From Roseibium sediminicola (GTDB taxonomy: Bacteria > Pseudomonadota > Alphaproteobacteria > Rhizobiales > Stappiaceae): a DNA stretch of 64,000 bases. Both the position numbers and the translations under genes were made by a program. Below the pieces are notes generated by a model. It had not been told where the DNA came from. It was given only the letters and a program-made list of their open reading frames with translations, and ran no database searches. The DNA is taken from positions 186,001-250,000 of the forward strand of contig NZ_JALNMJ010000001.1 of the NCBI RefSeq assembly GCF_023156505.1. The letters run 5' to 3'. This document shows positions 51,502 to 62,355 of the stretch, piece by piece; position 1 is the stretch's first letter; each line of letters opens with the position of its first letter.

Positions 51502-52431
51502 GTGAAGGCAGTCTTCAAGCGTCTCATGACTATGGCCGGAATGGCGGCGACTATGGCAGGAGCGTCCACGGCGGCCCTGGCAGCTGAATCCGGCATGAAG
51601 GAATGGCAGCTCGGGTTTCAGAGCTCGGTTACCGATGTGATGGACGACATCACCTGGTTCAACGGCTTCACACTGGTGATCATCACCGTCATCACGCTGT
51701 TCGTGCTGGCTCTGCTGGTTATCTGCATGGTGCGCTTCAGCTCCAAGGCGAACCCGGTTCCGTCCCGGACCTCGCACAACACCCTGATCGAAGTGGTCTG
51801 GACCATTGTGCCGATCCTGATCCTGGTCGTGATCGCGATCCCATCCTTCCGCCTGCTCTACAAGCAGCTGGACATTCCCGAATACGACATGACCATCAAG
51901 GCGACCGGGTACCAGTGGTACTGGGGCTATGAATACACGGACGAAGGCATGGGCGACCTGTCCTTCGATTCCATCATGGTTGCCAATGATGAGCGCGAAG
52001 CGGTTGCCACGGCCCGCGGTGTCAGCCTCAACGAGGTACCCCGTCTTCTGGCCGTCGACTACGACCTCGTGATCCCGGTCGACACCACCGTGCGTCTCCA
52101 GGTGACCGCCGCGGACGTGATCCACGCCTTCGCCATGCCGTCCTTTGGCGTTAAGATCGATGCCATCCCGGGCCGTCTGAACGAGACCTGGTTCCATGCA
52201 CGCGAAGAAGGCGTCTATTACGGCCAGTGCTCCGAACTGTGCGGCAAGGATCATGCGTTCATGCCGATCGCGGTACGCGTCGTCTCCAGGGATCAGTTCC
52301 AGGCGTGGGTGACCGCGGCTCAGGACGACCTGGACACCGCCAACGAGCAGCTCTATGCGGCCCTCGCGGATGCGAAAAAGAAGGTTGCCGCGACAGGCAA
52401 GCTTGAGCAGATTTCCGTCGCCGCGAAATAA
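51502..52431 (+). CDS. coxB: cytochrome c oxidase subunit II
   Basis: Subunit II takes electrons from cytochrome c through its CuA centre. The 309-residue precursor has a signal peptide (ending STAALAAESG), two membrane helices (LVIITVITLFVLALLVICMV and IVPILILVVIAIPSFRLLY) and the periplasmic cupredoxin domain. The CuA ligands are in VIHAFAMPSFGVK and YYGQCSELCGKDHAFM (two Cys, two His, Met). The aromatic electron-entry patch GYQWYWGYEY is intact. The start is GTG 51502 with AAGGGAG upstream; translation further upstream is not expected. It is the first gene of the cox operon. Confidence 0.96.
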   Translation: MKAVFKRLMTMAGMAATMAGASTAALAAESGMKEWQLGFQSSVTDVMDDITWFNGFTLVIITVITLFVLALLVICMVRFSSKANPVPSRTSHNTLIEVVWTIVPILILVVIAIPSFRLLYKQLDIPEYDMTIKATGYQWYWGYEYTDEGMGDLSFDSIMVANDEREAVATARGVSLNEVPRLLAVDYDLVIPVDTTVRLQVTAADVIHAFAMPSFGVKIDAIPGRLNETWFHAREEGVYYGQCSELCGKDHAFMPIAVRVVSRDQFQAWVTAAQDDLDTANEQLYAALADAKKKVAATGKLEQISVAAK

Positions 52432-52494
52432 CGCGGCGGCGAGCCTGATTGGTGATTGCGCGCGATGACACGCAGCGCCGCTGAAAGAGATTGA

Positions 52495-54105
<1,611 letters not shown>

Positions 54106-54140
54106 GCTGCGGCGGGAGGCAAGGCCTCCGCTCACGATCA

Positions 54141-54166
54141 GCACCGCGCCGGACACGGCGCGGTGC
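54141..54166 (+). other. strong intercistronic hairpin between coxA and ctaB
   Basis: GCACCGCGCC and GGCGCGGTGC form a perfect 10-bp GC-rich stem around GGACAC. Only a short T stretch comes later (CGCCTTTAAG), so it may stabilise the coxBA message or partly attenuate downstream transcription and not fully terminate it. Confidence 0.6.
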
Positions 54167-54247
54167 CGCCTTTAAGTAAGATCTGCCCGGACCGGTACCC
54201 CTCGTGTGGTGAGGCGGGCAAGCAACAAGAATTCAAAGGACGCGCCC

Positions 54248-55189
54248 ATGTCGCTCGTTGAGCGCCAGGATACGATAGGCCAGGACAGCGCCGTCTGGGA
54301 CGGTGGAATGGGATCGGTGAGCGACTATGTGGCGCTCCTGAAACCCCGCGTCATGTCCCTGGTGATCTTCACCGCCTTTGTCGGCCTGATGCTGGCTCCT
54401 GGCTCGGTGCATCCCGTGCTCGGCGCGGTCGCGATCCTGTGCATTGCCATCGGCGCCGGTGCGTCCGGCGCGCTCAACATGTGGTATGACGCCGACATTG
54501 ACGAAGTCATGTTGCGCACCCGCAAGCGGCCGATCCCGGCCGGAAAGATCACTCGTGACGAGGCGCTTGCCTTCGGCATCACGCTGTCCATCGGCTCTGT
54601 GGTCACGCTGGGTCTGCTGGTGAACTGGTTCGCCGGTGCGTTCCTGGCCTTCACCATCTTCTTCTACGTGATCGTCTATACGATGTGGCTGAAGCGTTCG
54701 ACGCCGCAGAACATCGTCATCGGCGGTGCCGCGGGCGCCTTCCCGCCGATGATCGGCTGGGCAGCGGTGACCGGCTCCGTCAGCCTGGAAAGCTTTGTGC
54801 TGTTCGGAATCATCTTCATGTGGACGCCGCCGCATTTCTGGGCGCTGGCGCTGGTGAAGAACGGCGACTATACCGCCGCCAAGGTACCGATGCTGCCGGT
54901 GGTCGCTGGCGAGACCAGCACCCGTCACCACATTCTGGCCTATGCGGTTCTGCTCGCACCGGTCGCCATTGCGCCGTACCTGCTCGGTTTTGCCAGCCCG
55001 GTCTATGGCGCCGCGTCCGCTGTGCTGAGCGCGATCTTCGTGGCGCTGTCCTTTGACATCTGGCGCAAGCGCGAAGGCGACGCCGCCAAGGCTGCCTGCT
55101 GGCGCCTGTTCAAGTTTTCCATCTTCTATCTGTTCATGCTGTTCGCCCTTCTGCTCGGTGAGAGCCTGGTCGCGGGAGTGCTGGCGTGA
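54248..55189 (+). CDS. ctaB: protoheme IX farnesyltransferase (heme O synthase)
   Basis: CtaB adds a farnesyl chain to heme b to give heme o, the precursor of heme a for this oxidase. The 313-residue UbiA-superfamily membrane protein shows [18 protein letters not shown], the first aspartate motif [19 protein letters not shown] and the second region [19 protein letters not shown], followed by [13 protein letters not shown] 54248 has AAGGA upstream. Its stop overlaps the start of the next small gene (TGATG). Confidence 0.97.
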   Translation: MSLVERQDTIGQDSAVWDGGMGSVSDYVALLKPRVMSLVIFTAFVGLMLAPGSVHPVLGAVAILCIAIGAGASGALNMWYDADIDEVMLRTRKRPIPAGKITRDEALAFGITLSIGSVVTLGLLVNWFAGAFLAFTIFFYVIVYTMWLKRSTPQNIVIGGAAGAFPPMIGWAAVTGSVSLESFVLFGIIFMWTPPHFWALALVKNGDYTAAKVPMLPVVAGETSTRHHILAYAVLLAPVAIAPYLLGFASPVYGAASAVLSAIFVALSFDIWRKREGDAAKAACWRLFKFSIFYLFMLFALLLGESLVAGVLA

Positions 55190-55350
55190 TGGCGGAAGAG
55201 AACAAGGGCATTACGCTCACGGATGAACAGAAGAAAAAGCGCCGCTCGAGATCCGTCGCAATCGCGCTCGTGCTGGCGGCGCTCGTCATCCTGTTTTACG
55301 TCGTCACCATCATCAAGCTCGGACCGGGCGTGATGGACAGGGCACTGTGA
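55189..55350 (+). CDS. CoxF-like small membrane protein
   Basis: A 53-residue protein begins at the ATG overlapping the ctaB stop by one base and ends with TGA at 55348-55350. It has a charged N-terminus (LTDEQKKKRRSRS), one membrane helix (VAIALVLAALVILFYVVTII) and the tail KLGPGVMDRAL. Position and form match the small CoxF-like proteins found between ctaB and ctaG in many alphaproteobacteria, thought to aid oxidase assembly. It is easily missed because of its size. Confidence 0.88.
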   Translation: MAEENKGITLTDEQKKKRRSRSVAIALVLAALVILFYVVTIIKLGPGVMDRAL

Positions 55351-55361
55351 GGGACGGCGGC

Positions 55362-55967
55362 GTGAGCGACACCAACACAGGCAAGGATCTGGCCAGGCGC
55401 AACCGCAAGCTTGCGGTGACATGCGTCAGCGTGTTCGCCTTGATGGTCGGCGCGGCCTATGCCGCGGTGCCGCTTTATGATCTTTTCTGCCGGGTCACCG
55501 GTTTCGGCGGCACCACTCAGGTGGCCGATGCTGCGAGCGACATCGTGATCGACCGTATGGTCACCATCCGCTTCGACGGCAACGTCAACCATGACCTGCC
55601 CTGGAAATTCGCGCCCAAACAGCGGTCCGTGACCCTTAAAATGGGCGAGACCGCGCAACTGGCCTATCTGGCCACCAACAAGGGCAGCGAGACCACGGTG
55701 GGCACATCGACGTTCAACGTCTCGCCGCCGACCGCCGGTGCCTATTTCAACAAGCTGGACTGTTTCTGCTTCACCGAGCAGGAACTGGCCAGTGGCGAAA
55801 CCGTCGAAATGCCGGTCGTCTTTTTTGTCGACCCGGAAATGGACAAGGATCCGGAGCTGAAATCAGTGAAGGAAATCACTTTGTCCTACACCTTCTTCCC
55901 GGTAGAACAACCGGAACGTCCCGTTGCAGCCAAGGCCGGTGCGGCCGAAGCTGAAACGAACCTGTGA
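55362..55967 (+). CDS. ctaG: cytochrome c oxidase assembly protein CtaG (Cox11 type)
   Basis: Cox11-type CtaG delivers copper to CuB of subunit I. The 201-residue protein has a short cytoplasmic tail, one membrane helix followed by AAVPLYDLFCRVTGFGGTTQ, and a periplasmic immunoglobulin-like domain with the copper-binding CFCF in NKLDCFCFTEQ and an ending ITLSYTFF. The start is taken as GTG 55362 with GAGGG 8 bases upstream; another GTG at 55347 would overlap the previous stop. Confidence 0.95.
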   Translation: MSDTNTGKDLARRNRKLAVTCVSVFALMVGAAYAAVPLYDLFCRVTGFGGTTQVADAASDIVIDRMVTIRFDGNVNHDLPWKFAPKQRSVTLKMGETAQLAYLATNKGSETTVGTSTFNVSPPTAGAYFNKLDCFCFTEQELASGETVEMPVVFFVDPEMDKDPELKSVKEITLSYTFFPVEQPERPVAAKAGAAEAETNL

Positions 55968-56018
55968 GCGATTTGCGCGGCAACGTGCATGATATGACTG
56001 TCTTTGGGGAGCTTGCCA

Positions 56019-56891
56019 ATGGCTGAGGCACATACCAATAACCACGACTACCACCTGGTGGATCCGAGCCCGTGGCCGTTCATCGCGTCCATGGGCGCGT
56101 TCATCATGGCCCTTGGCGCAATCGGCTTCATGAAATACGCGCAGGGCACGGAATTCGTGCTCCTGGGCATGAACCTGACGGGCTGGGGCCTCTTTGCGGT
56201 CGGCCTGCTGATCGTTCTTTACGTGATGTTCGGCTGGTGGCGCGACACCGTTCGCGAATCCCAAGCGGGTCATCACACACGGGTCGTGTCCCTGCACCTG
56301 CGTTACGGCATGCTGCTGTTCATCGCCTCCGAAGTGATGTTCTTCGTCGCCTGGTTCTGGGCCTATTTCGATGCTTCGCTGTTCGCCGGCGAAGCCATCC
56401 AGTACGCCCGCGTCGAGGCAACTGGCGGACACTGGCCGCCGGCAGGCATCGAAACCTTTGACCCGTGGCACCTGCCGCTGCTCAACACCCTGATCCTGCT
56501 GTGCTCCGGCACCACCGTGACCTGGGCGCACCATGCGCTGCTGCACAATGACCGGGACGGCCTCAAATGGGGTCTCACCCTGACGGTGATCCTCGGTGTA
56601 CTGTTCACCATCTGCCAGGCCTACGAATACGGCCATGCGGCGTTCGGCTTCAGCGGCAACATCTACGGCGCGACCTTCTTCATGGCGACCGGCTTCCACG
56701 GTTTCCACGTGATTGTCGGCACCATCTTCCTGGCGGTCTGCCTGGTCCGTGCGATGATGGGGCAGTTCACCGTCGAGAAGCATTTCGGCTTCGAGGCCGC
56801 TGCCTGGTACTGGCACTTCGTTGACGTCGTCTGGCTGTTCCTGTTCGTCTCCATCTACATCTGGGGCGCAGGCACACCGGCCGCTCACTAG
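56019..56891 (+). CDS. coxC: cytochrome c oxidase subunit III
   Basis: CtaE/CoxC stabilises subunit I and aids proton uptake. The 290-residue protein has seven membrane helices, beginning [20 protein letters not shown] and including [49 protein letters not shown] and [23 protein letters not shown] 56019 has GGGGAG 7 bases upstream. A terminator directly after it separates it from the DUF983 gene. Confidence 0.97.
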   Translation: MAEAHTNNHDYHLVDPSPWPFIASMGAFIMALGAIGFMKYAQGTEFVLLGMNLTGWGLFAVGLLIVLYVMFGWWRDTVRESQAGHHTRVVSLHLRYGMLLFIASEVMFFVAWFWAYFDASLFAGEAIQYARVEATGGHWPPAGIETFDPWHLPLLNTLILLCSGTTVTWAHHALLHNDRDGLKWGLTLTVILGVLFTICQAYEYGHAAFGFSGNIYGATFFMATGFHGFHVIVGTIFLAVCLVRAMMGQFTVEKHFGFEAAAWYWHFVDVVWLFLFVSIYIWGAGTPAAH

Positions 56892-56914
56892 GCATCCGCC
56901 ACTGACTGAGACAG

Positions 56915-56945
56915 CGCCCGGTCCGTCTGACGGATCGGGCGTTTT
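56915..56945 (+). terminator. Rho-independent terminator after coxC
   Basis: An 11-bp stem (one G-U pair) around TCTGA is followed by TTTTC. It lies 24 bp after the coxC stop codon, so DUF983 and SURF1 may depend on read-through or on their own promoter. Confidence 0.8.
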
Positions 56946-56968
56946 CGTTTCGCGATCGTGAGGCAATC

Positions 56969-57361
56969 ATGGAAGACAAGGCACATTTTCCGCCCGTCAA
57001 TCCGGTAACGGCAGGGCTTGCCGGCAAATGCCCGCGCTGCGGCCAGGGACGTCTGTTTGACGGCTTCCTGAGCGTCAAGAAATCCTGCCTGTCTTGCGGC
57101 CTGGATTATTCCTTCGCCGACAGCGGCGACGGTCCGGCCGTGTTCGTGATCATGCTGGTCGGCTTTGTCATCGTCGGACTGGTGTTGTTTGTCGAATTGT
57201 CGTTCCAGCCGCCGATCTGGCTTCACATGGTGCTGTGGCTGCCGTTGACCGTGATCCTTGCCGGTGCGGTCCTGCGGCCGCTCAAGGGCCTGATGATCGC
57301 CCTGCAGTTCCGCCACAAGGCGGAGGAGGGCCGTCTGGACGACGGCACCAACGACCACTGA
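56969..57361 (+). CDS. DUF983-family membrane protein
   Basis: The 130-residue product has a cytoplasmic zinc-ribbon-like head with four cysteines (C21, C24, C40, C43 in CPRCGQGRLF and SCLSCGL) and two membrane helices (VFVIMLVGFVIVGLVLFVEL and LHMVLWLPLTVILAGAVL). DUF983 genes occur next to cox genes in most alphaproteobacteria and are presumed to take part in oxidase assembly. It lies between coxC and the SURF1 gene, with a terminator upstream. Confidence 0.92.
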   Translation: MEDKAHFPPVNPVTAGLAGKCPRCGQGRLFDGFLSVKKSCLSCGLDYSFADSGDGPAVFVIMLVGFVIVGLVLFVELSFQPPIWLHMVLWLPLTVILAGAVLRPLKGLMIALQFRHKAEEGRLDDGTNDH

Positions 57362-57396
57362 TCTTCTGACCTCCAGCGAACCAAGAAATCTCTGCC

Positions 57397-58152
57397 ATGG
57401 CGCCCTTGCGCAAACTTCTGATCCCGACGATTGCGGCCGGCGCTGCGCTTGCCATTCTGCTCTATCTCGGCTTCTGGCAGCTGGACCGGCTGGCCTGGAA
57501 GGAACACCTGATCGAACAGGTGGCCGCCGGTGTTACGGCTGATCCGGTGGAGGCTCCGGGGCCGGCGGACTGGGCGTCGCTCTCTGAAGACGCAGACTAC
57601 CGGCATGTCGTCCTGAACGGCCATTTTCTGGACGGCGCCGTTTTCTATTACATCGCCCTTGAAAAGCCTGCAGGCCGCCTTGGCGGTCCGGGGATGATGG
57701 TTTATGCGCCGTTTGAAACCGACGAAGGCTGGGTGGTGCTCATCAACAGGGGTTTCGTTCCCCAGGGCCTGAACCAGGCCGAGCGCGACAGCCTGGTGAC
57801 ACCGCCGGAAGGCGGCAGGCGGTTGACGGGCCTGCTGCGGCTGAGCGAAAAGCCGAACTGGACCACGCCGGAACCCGATCCGAACGACAGGATCTGGTTT
57901 GCGCGCGATACCGATGCAATGGCTGACGTCCTGGGCGTATCCGAAAAGACCCTGGCTCCCTACAGCATAGATCTCGATGCTGATTTCACGCCACCGTCCG
58001 GATTGCCACAGGCCGGCGAAACCATTGTCCGCTTCAAAAACGATCATCTTGGCTATGCGCTCACCTGGTTCGGCCTCGCCGCCACCCTGATCGGCGTCTT
58101 CCTGACCTATGCCGCCAGCATCCTGTGGCCGCGCAGGAAGGTCGACGGGTAA
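57397..58152 (+). CDS. SURF1-family cytochrome c oxidase assembly protein
   Basis: Surf1 binds heme a and helps insert it into subunit I. The 251-residue protein has the classic plan: an N-terminal membrane helix running into LYLGFWQLDRLAWKEHLIEQ, a periplasmic domain with YRHVVLNGHFLDG and WVVLINRGFVPQ, and a C-terminal helix beginning NDHLGYALTWFGLAATLIGVF, quoted in part. It is the last recognisable gene of the oxidase cluster, 35 bp after DUF983. Confidence 0.95.
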   Translation: MAPLRKLLIPTIAAGAALAILLYLGFWQLDRLAWKEHLIEQVAAGVTADPVEAPGPADWASLSEDADYRHVVLNGHFLDGAVFYYIALEKPAGRLGGPGMMVYAPFETDEGWVVLINRGFVPQGLNQAERDSLVTPPEGGRRLTGLLRLSEKPNWTTPEPDPNDRIWFARDTDAMADVLGVSEKTLAPYSIDLDADFTPPSGLPQAGETIVRFKNDHLGYALTWFGLAATLIGVFLTYAASILWPRRKVDG

Positions 58153-58222
58153 GCTTTGATTGCATGCCCCTACTCCCTTTGGAGAGTAGCGCAATCGCAT
58201 GTGGCAGACACGCCACAAATAT

Positions 58223-58374
58223 CGGTGTCACCCCGGGCGAACGAAGTGAGACCCGGGGCCTACTCGTTTGCAGAGAGCATGAGAGGAAGCGCTCTTTTGT
58301 ATCCTCCCAACGCTTTGGCACGCGGATCTGAGAGTGGGTCCCGGCTCGCGCTACGCTTGGCCGGGAAGACACCG
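58223..58374. repeat. two-armed nested palindrome (REP/BIME-like), copy 4
   Basis: The left arm (58223-58265) begins CGGTGTCACCCCGGGCGAAC and ends GGGGCCTACTC; the right arm (58332-58374) begins GAGTGGGTCCCGG and ends AAGACACCG. They are imperfect inverted copies, each with its own hairpin. The left arm is nearly the same as that of copy 2, and the right arm closely matches the left arm of copy 3, which links the family across 38 kb. Confidence 0.8.
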
Positions 58375-58461
58375 AGGGTGCTGTCATTCCTAAAACTTTG
58401 GCAACGAAACACAAATCGCAGCGCCCTCACTGCATGATCGGAAACACTCGATCGCCCCAAG

Positions 58462-58485
58462 AAAAAGGGGCCATGACGGCCCCTT
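58462..58485 (-). terminator. Rho-independent terminator of the peroxiredoxin gene
   Basis: On the minus strand AAGGGGCC and GGCCCCTT pair around a 5-base loop and TTTTTC follows. It lies 29 bp after the peroxiredoxin stop codon. Confidence 0.85.
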
Positions 58486-58513
58486 AAACATTCTCGAAAT
58501 TATCGCGATTGGC

Positions 58514-59002
58514 TCAGCCAAGCGCTTCCAGGATCGCGGCGGCGCCGGTCTTGGTGGCTTCGCCCGGAGTTTCCTCGATGGCCAGGAAGGTCACTTCGCC
58601 GTCTTTTGCGATCAGCGCGAAGCGCTGTGAGCGCAGGTGACCGAAGATCGGCGCCGGACCGAGACCGAGACCGGCGGCCTCGACAAAGCCGGCGGCGGTA
58701 TCGGACAGGAAGGTGACGCTGTCACCGGCGTTGGACGCCTTTTTCCAGGCATCCATGACGAAGACGTCGTTGACCGAGACCACGGCGATGGTGTCTACGC
58801 CCTTGTTTTTCAGGGTCTCTGCATGTTCCACGAAGCCGGGCAGGTGGTTCATGTGACAGGTCGGGGTAAAGGCGCCCGGCACACCGAACAGCACCACCGT
58901 CTTGCCGGAGGTCAGGTCGGCGGTGGTCATCTCGCCGGGGCCGTCCGAGGTCATGATATTGAATGTGGCCTCCGGAAGCCGGTCTCCAACCTTGAGTGTC
59001 AT
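58514..59002 (-). CDS. peroxiredoxin of the Prx5 type, single cysteine
   Basis: The enzyme reduces peroxides through a peroxidatic cysteine. The 162-residue protein starts MTLKVGDRLPEATF and has the active-site motif PGAFTPTCHMNHLPG with C49, then VVSVNDVFVMDAW, FLSDTAAGF and RSQRFALIAKDG. C49 is the only cysteine in the chain, so no resolving cysteine is available and reduction must come from glutathione/glutaredoxin or another thiol. It is convergent with SURF1 and ends at the terminator at 58462. Confidence 0.95.
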   Translation of the reverse strand: MTLKVGDRLPEATFNIMTSDGPGEMTTADLTSGKTVVLFGVPGAFTPTCHMNHLPGFVEHAETLKNKGVDTIAVVSVNDVFVMDAWKKASNAGDSVTFLSDTAAGFVEAAGLGLGPAPIFGHLRSQRFALIAKDGEVTFLAIEETPGEATKTGAAAILEALG

Positions 59003-59129
59003 AGCAACTGTCCCTTATCTGAGCGGCTGCGGAAGAAAGCAGCCCGCTGCACAGATAGGGCGTTTGCACGCGTACGTCGAGGGTGCGTTTGGGTGAAACC
59101 GTCTGCCTGTCCAACTTGGGCCGGATCGG

Positions 59130-59951
59130 CTACTTGACCCATTCCGGCGCAATTGGCTCCAGATGCTCGATGGCCTTGCCGCCGGCGCTGAGAACGAGTC
59201 GGAGCGTCGTGTCGTCCGCCGTGGTTGAGAGTCCCTTGGTGGACAGCATCCAGACGGCCTTGCCTCCGGAGCGTTTGGCGGGTTCGGGAAGTCCAATGAA
59301 CGACCCTTCCGGGCCGGCAGCAAAAAGATCGGTGTTCGAATGATCGCCGACCTCAGCCTCGATCCGGAGCGTGTCCCCGCTCTCGCCAAGTTCGACCGCC
59401 CGGATGCGGAAGTCGTCGCTTGTGGCTGGGCCCGGAACAGCGGCCAGGTCCCGGCGGATCAGGCGGTCCGCCAGATCGTCTGCATGCATGGAGGCGTTCA
59501 GGTCCAGGGTCAGAGCGGCGTCTCCCGGAACGCAGATGTCGCTGCAGACACCGAAGAAAAGATCGATCGAAAGCGAGACGGTCTGTTCTGGTGCCTCGGG
59601 CGTAATCAGCAGGGGCAGCACAATGCCGTCGTGATAGACGATCGAGTTCGAAAACCCGTCTGAATAGCGTTCCGGTACCGGATATAGCACATCCAGCGTT
59701 TTAACGTTCTTGCTGCTATCGATGGAAATCTGCGGTGGGATGCCGGCTTCGCCGGGCGCGCGCCAGTAGGTGTGCCAGCCCGGCTCCAAAAGGAATTCCA
59801 AACCCGCCAGATAGTGCCCTTCCGACGACGGACCCGCGGCGATCAGGCGGACGGCGCCGCCTTGAACCTCGGTCCAGTCGGTCATGGCCGCCCGGGCGGA
59901 GGCGGGCAGGAGCAGGGCGAGCAAGGGCAGAAGTGCAACGAGCTTTTTCAT
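59130..59951 (-). CDS. stand-alone DsbD N-domain-like exported protein
   Basis: The 273-residue precursor has a signal peptide (MKKLVALLPLLALLLPASARA). The mature domain resembles the periplasmic N-terminal domain of DsbD/ScsB: GLEFLLEPGWHTYWRAPGEA, PVPERYSDGF and LFFGVCSDICVPGDAALTLD, where the two cysteines would form the redox pair. The membrane and thioredoxin domains of full DsbD are absent. It may receive electrons from a separate CcdA-like protein and pass them to periplasmic thiols. The peroxiredoxin gene follows on the same strand after 127 bp. Confidence 0.88.
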   Translation of the reverse strand: MKKLVALLPLLALLLPASARAAMTDWTEVQGGAVRLIAAGPSSEGHYLAGLEFLLEPGWHTYWRAPGEAGIPPQISIDSSKNVKTLDVLYPVPERYSDGFSNSIVYHDGIVLPLLITPEAPEQTVSLSIDLFFGVCSDICVPGDAALTLDLNASMHADDLADRLIRRDLAAVPGPATSDDFRIRAVELGESGDTLRIEAEVGDHSNTDLFAAGPEGSFIGLPEPAKRSGGKAVWMLSTKGLSTTADDTTLRLVLSAGGKAIEHLEPIAPEWVK

Positions 59952-60134
59952 GCCTTCTTGCTACACGAGTTTCAGGCAAGCGTCATCGCTCACAATGGCG
60001 TGCGGGTTCATAACCTTGTGACGGTGTTGTGAAGCCGGAGCGCCGCGCCCGGGGGAATCAGACATTAACAAAGCCCGGCAATGGAGTTATGCTCCGAGGG
60101 AAGGCAGAGGGCGCCAACAGAGTACGAGGTACGC

Positions 60135-60731
60135 ATGGCAGGAACCGAAGCAACAGATACCCTTGAAGGGCAGTTTCTGATTGCGATGCCGAGCATGGCA
60201 GACAGCCGGTTCGAACATTCCGTGATATACATGTGCTCCCATTCCGAGCAAGGCGCGATGGGGCTGGTGGTCAACCAGGTGGCGCGCCACCTCTCCCTGG
60301 AAGAACTTCTGATCCAGCTGGACATCGTCAATGACGAAAGCGCCATCCGCCTGCCGCCGTCCGTGCGCGGCATGAATGTGCACAAGGGCGGACCGGTCGA
60401 GGTCGAGCGCGGCTTCGTCCTGCACAGCGACGATTTCATGCTGAACCAGTCCACCCTGACCATCGACAATGGCATCTGCCTCACCGCGACGCTGGAAATC
60501 CTGCGGGCCCTCGCCCAGGGGGCCGGACCCGCGCAGGCAATCCTTGCCTTGGGCTATGCGGGTTGGGGCCCCGGTCAGCTGGAAAGCGAAATCCAGTCGA
60601 ACGGCTGGCTGACCGCGCCCGCCGATCCCGGCATCCTGTTCGACCGGGAAGCGGAAACCAAGTGGCAACGTGCGCTCGGTTCTCTCGGGATCGACCCGGC
60701 CATGCTGTTCTCCGACGCGGGCCACGCCTGA
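60135..60731 (+). CDS. YqgE/AlgH family protein (UPF0301)
   Basis: The 198-residue product belongs to the YqgE/AlgH family. It has LEGQFLIAMPSMADSRFEHS, VIYMCSHSEQGAMGLVVNQ, VHKGGPVEVERGFVLHS, and GYAGWGPGQLESEIQSNGWL near the C-terminus. The family fold is known but the biochemical role is unclear; in Pseudomonas it affects alginate gene expression. ATG 60135 has ACGAGGT upstream. It is divergent from the DsbD-like gene. Confidence 0.95.
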   Translation: MAGTEATDTLEGQFLIAMPSMADSRFEHSVIYMCSHSEQGAMGLVVNQVARHLSLEELLIQLDIVNDESAIRLPPSVRGMNVHKGGPVEVERGFVLHSDDFMLNQSTLTIDNGICLTATLEILRALAQGAGPAQAILALGYAGWGPGQLESEIQSNGWLTAPADPGILFDREAETKWQRALGSLGIDPAMLFSDAGHA

Positions 60732-60793
60732 CGGGAAGGCCAAGCCGCGCCGGCAGGCAATCTATTCCCCCACAGTCATCATTTTAGCCAAAA

Positions 60794-60829
60794 GCGACTT
60801 GCGCTTGAATGTTATGGCGCGTAAGTCGC
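60794..60829. promoter_or_regulatory. inverted repeat upstream of thrC
   Basis: GCGACTT and AAGTCGC form a 7-bp perfect pair, extended by an imperfect CGC/GCG, around a 22-base centre. It lies 115 bp before thrC in a 213-bp gap. It could be an operator or a leader hairpin; no leader peptide rich in threonine codons was seen. Confidence 0.35.
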
Positions 60830-60944
60830 ATGAATGGCATGGTTTGTTTCAAATCCGCCGGGTTTCAAGTAATCTGAAAGTCTGGCTCAACGGGCAGGGG
60901 GCGGCAAACGTCCCGCAGCGAACAAAGCAAAGGGAAGTTGCGCG

Positions 60945-62351
60945 GTGAAATATATCAGCACGCGTGGGGAAGCTCCGGTACTGGAATTTTCAGATGTTCT
61001 GCTTCAGGGGCTGGCGCGCGACGGTGGCCTTTATCTTCCCGAAACCTGGCCGCAATTCGACGCGGACACCATCGCCTCTTTTGCCGGCAAGCCCTATGCC
61101 GATGTCGCCTTTGAAATCATCCGGCCGTTCGTGGCGGGTGCGATCGCCGAAGACACGCTGAAAGAGATGATTGTCGATGCCTATGCCGGTTTCCGGCATC
61201 CGGCGGTGACACCGCTGGTCCAGACAGGCGCCAACACCTTCATTCTCGAGTTGTTCCACGGCCCGACGCTGGCCTTCAAGGATGTGGCCATGCAGCTGCT
61301 CGGCCGCATGATGGATCATGTGCTCGCCGAACGCGGCCTGCGCGCCACCATTGTCGGCGCGACTTCCGGGGACACCGGCGGCGCCGCCATCGAAGCCTTC
61401 CGGGGCCGCGAGCGCACGGATATCTTCATCCTGTTCCCGGATGGACGGGTGTCCAACGTGCAGCGCCGCCAGATGACGACGCCGGCAGAGGATAATGTGC
61501 ATGCCCTTGCCCTGACCGGCAATTTCGACGATTGCCAGGCCATCGTCAAAGGCATGTTCAATCACTTCGCGTTTCGCGACAAGGTGCGCCTGTCGGGGGT
61601 CAACTCGATCAACTGGGCGCGTATCCTGGCGCAGATCGTCTATTATTTCGTCGCAGGTGCCGCCCTTGGCGCGCCGCACCGCAAGGTCTCCTTCACCGTG
61701 CCGACGGGCAATTTCGGCGATATCTTCGCAGGTTATGCCGCCATGCAGATGGGCCTGCCGGTGGAGAAGCTGATCGTTGCCACCAACGTCAATGATATTC
61801 TGGCGCGTACGCTGGAGACGGGCCGCTATGAAAAGCGCGGCGTGACGCCGACCATTTCCCCGTCCATGGACATCCAGGTGTCCTCCAACTTCGAGCGCCT
61901 GCTCGCCGAAGTGTGCGGCCGCGACGGCGATGCCGTGCGCCGGATGATGAACCAGCTTGGCCAATCGGGCAGCTTCACGATCGAGGACGGGCCGCAGGCC
62001 GCGATGCGCGCGGTGTTCGGCGCGGGCCGCTGCAACGAGGCGGAGACGGCCGCGACCATCGCGGAGACCTATGCGGAGGCGGGCTACCTGCTCGACCCCC
62101 ATACGGCGATCGGCGTGCATGTGGCCAAGCAACACGAAGATGGGTCGGTGCCGATGGTGGTGCTGGGGACGGCCCATCCGGCCAAATTCCCGGATGCGGT
62201 CGAAGAAGCCGCCGGTGTGCGGCCGGACTTGCCTGAAAACCTGAAAGACATGATGAGTGCGGAGGAGCGCCAGCAGGTTTTGGCGGCCGAGCAGGGTGTG
62301 GTGGAACGATTCATCGAAGAACACGCCCGGGCCGTCACCGCTGGGGTGTGA
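60945..62351 (+). CDS. thrC: threonine synthase
   Basis: ThrC converts O-phosphohomoserine to threonine with PLP. The 468-residue protein is of the long type: MKYISTRGEAPVLEFSDVLL, LELFHGPTLAFKDVAMQLLG with PLP lysine K112, GATSGDTGGAAIEAFRG, and SFTVPTGNFGDIFAGYAAMQMG. The start is GTG 60945 behind AAGGGAAG. The M16 peptidase gene starts 5 bp after its stop, an arrangement conserved in Hyphomicrobiales. Confidence 0.98.
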   Translation: MKYISTRGEAPVLEFSDVLLQGLARDGGLYLPETWPQFDADTIASFAGKPYADVAFEIIRPFVAGAIAEDTLKEMIVDAYAGFRHPAVTPLVQTGANTFILELFHGPTLAFKDVAMQLLGRMMDHVLAERGLRATIVGATSGDTGGAAIEAFRGRERTDIFILFPDGRVSNVQRRQMTTPAEDNVHALALTGNFDDCQAIVKGMFNHFAFRDKVRLSGVNSINWARILAQIVYYFVAGAALGAPHRKVSFTVPTGNFGDIFAGYAAMQMGLPVEKLIVATNVNDILARTLETGRYEKRGVTPTISPSMDIQVSSNFERLLAEVCGRDGDAVRRMMNQLGQSGSFTIEDGPQAAMRAVFGAGRCNEAETAATIAETYAEAGYLLDPHTAIGVHVAKQHEDGSVPMVVLGTAHPAKFPDAVEEAAGVRPDLPENLKDMMSAEERQQVLAAEQGVVERFIEEHARAVTAGV

Positions 62352-62355
62352 CTAT

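Larger units (their letters stand above)
58153..58513. other. 361-bp convergent gap between SURF1 and peroxiredoxin genes
   Basis: This gap holds repeat copy 4 (58223-58374) and a minus-strand terminator (58462-58485). No gene is seen. It is the longest of the four convergent gaps that carry the nested palindrome. Confidence 0.7.
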
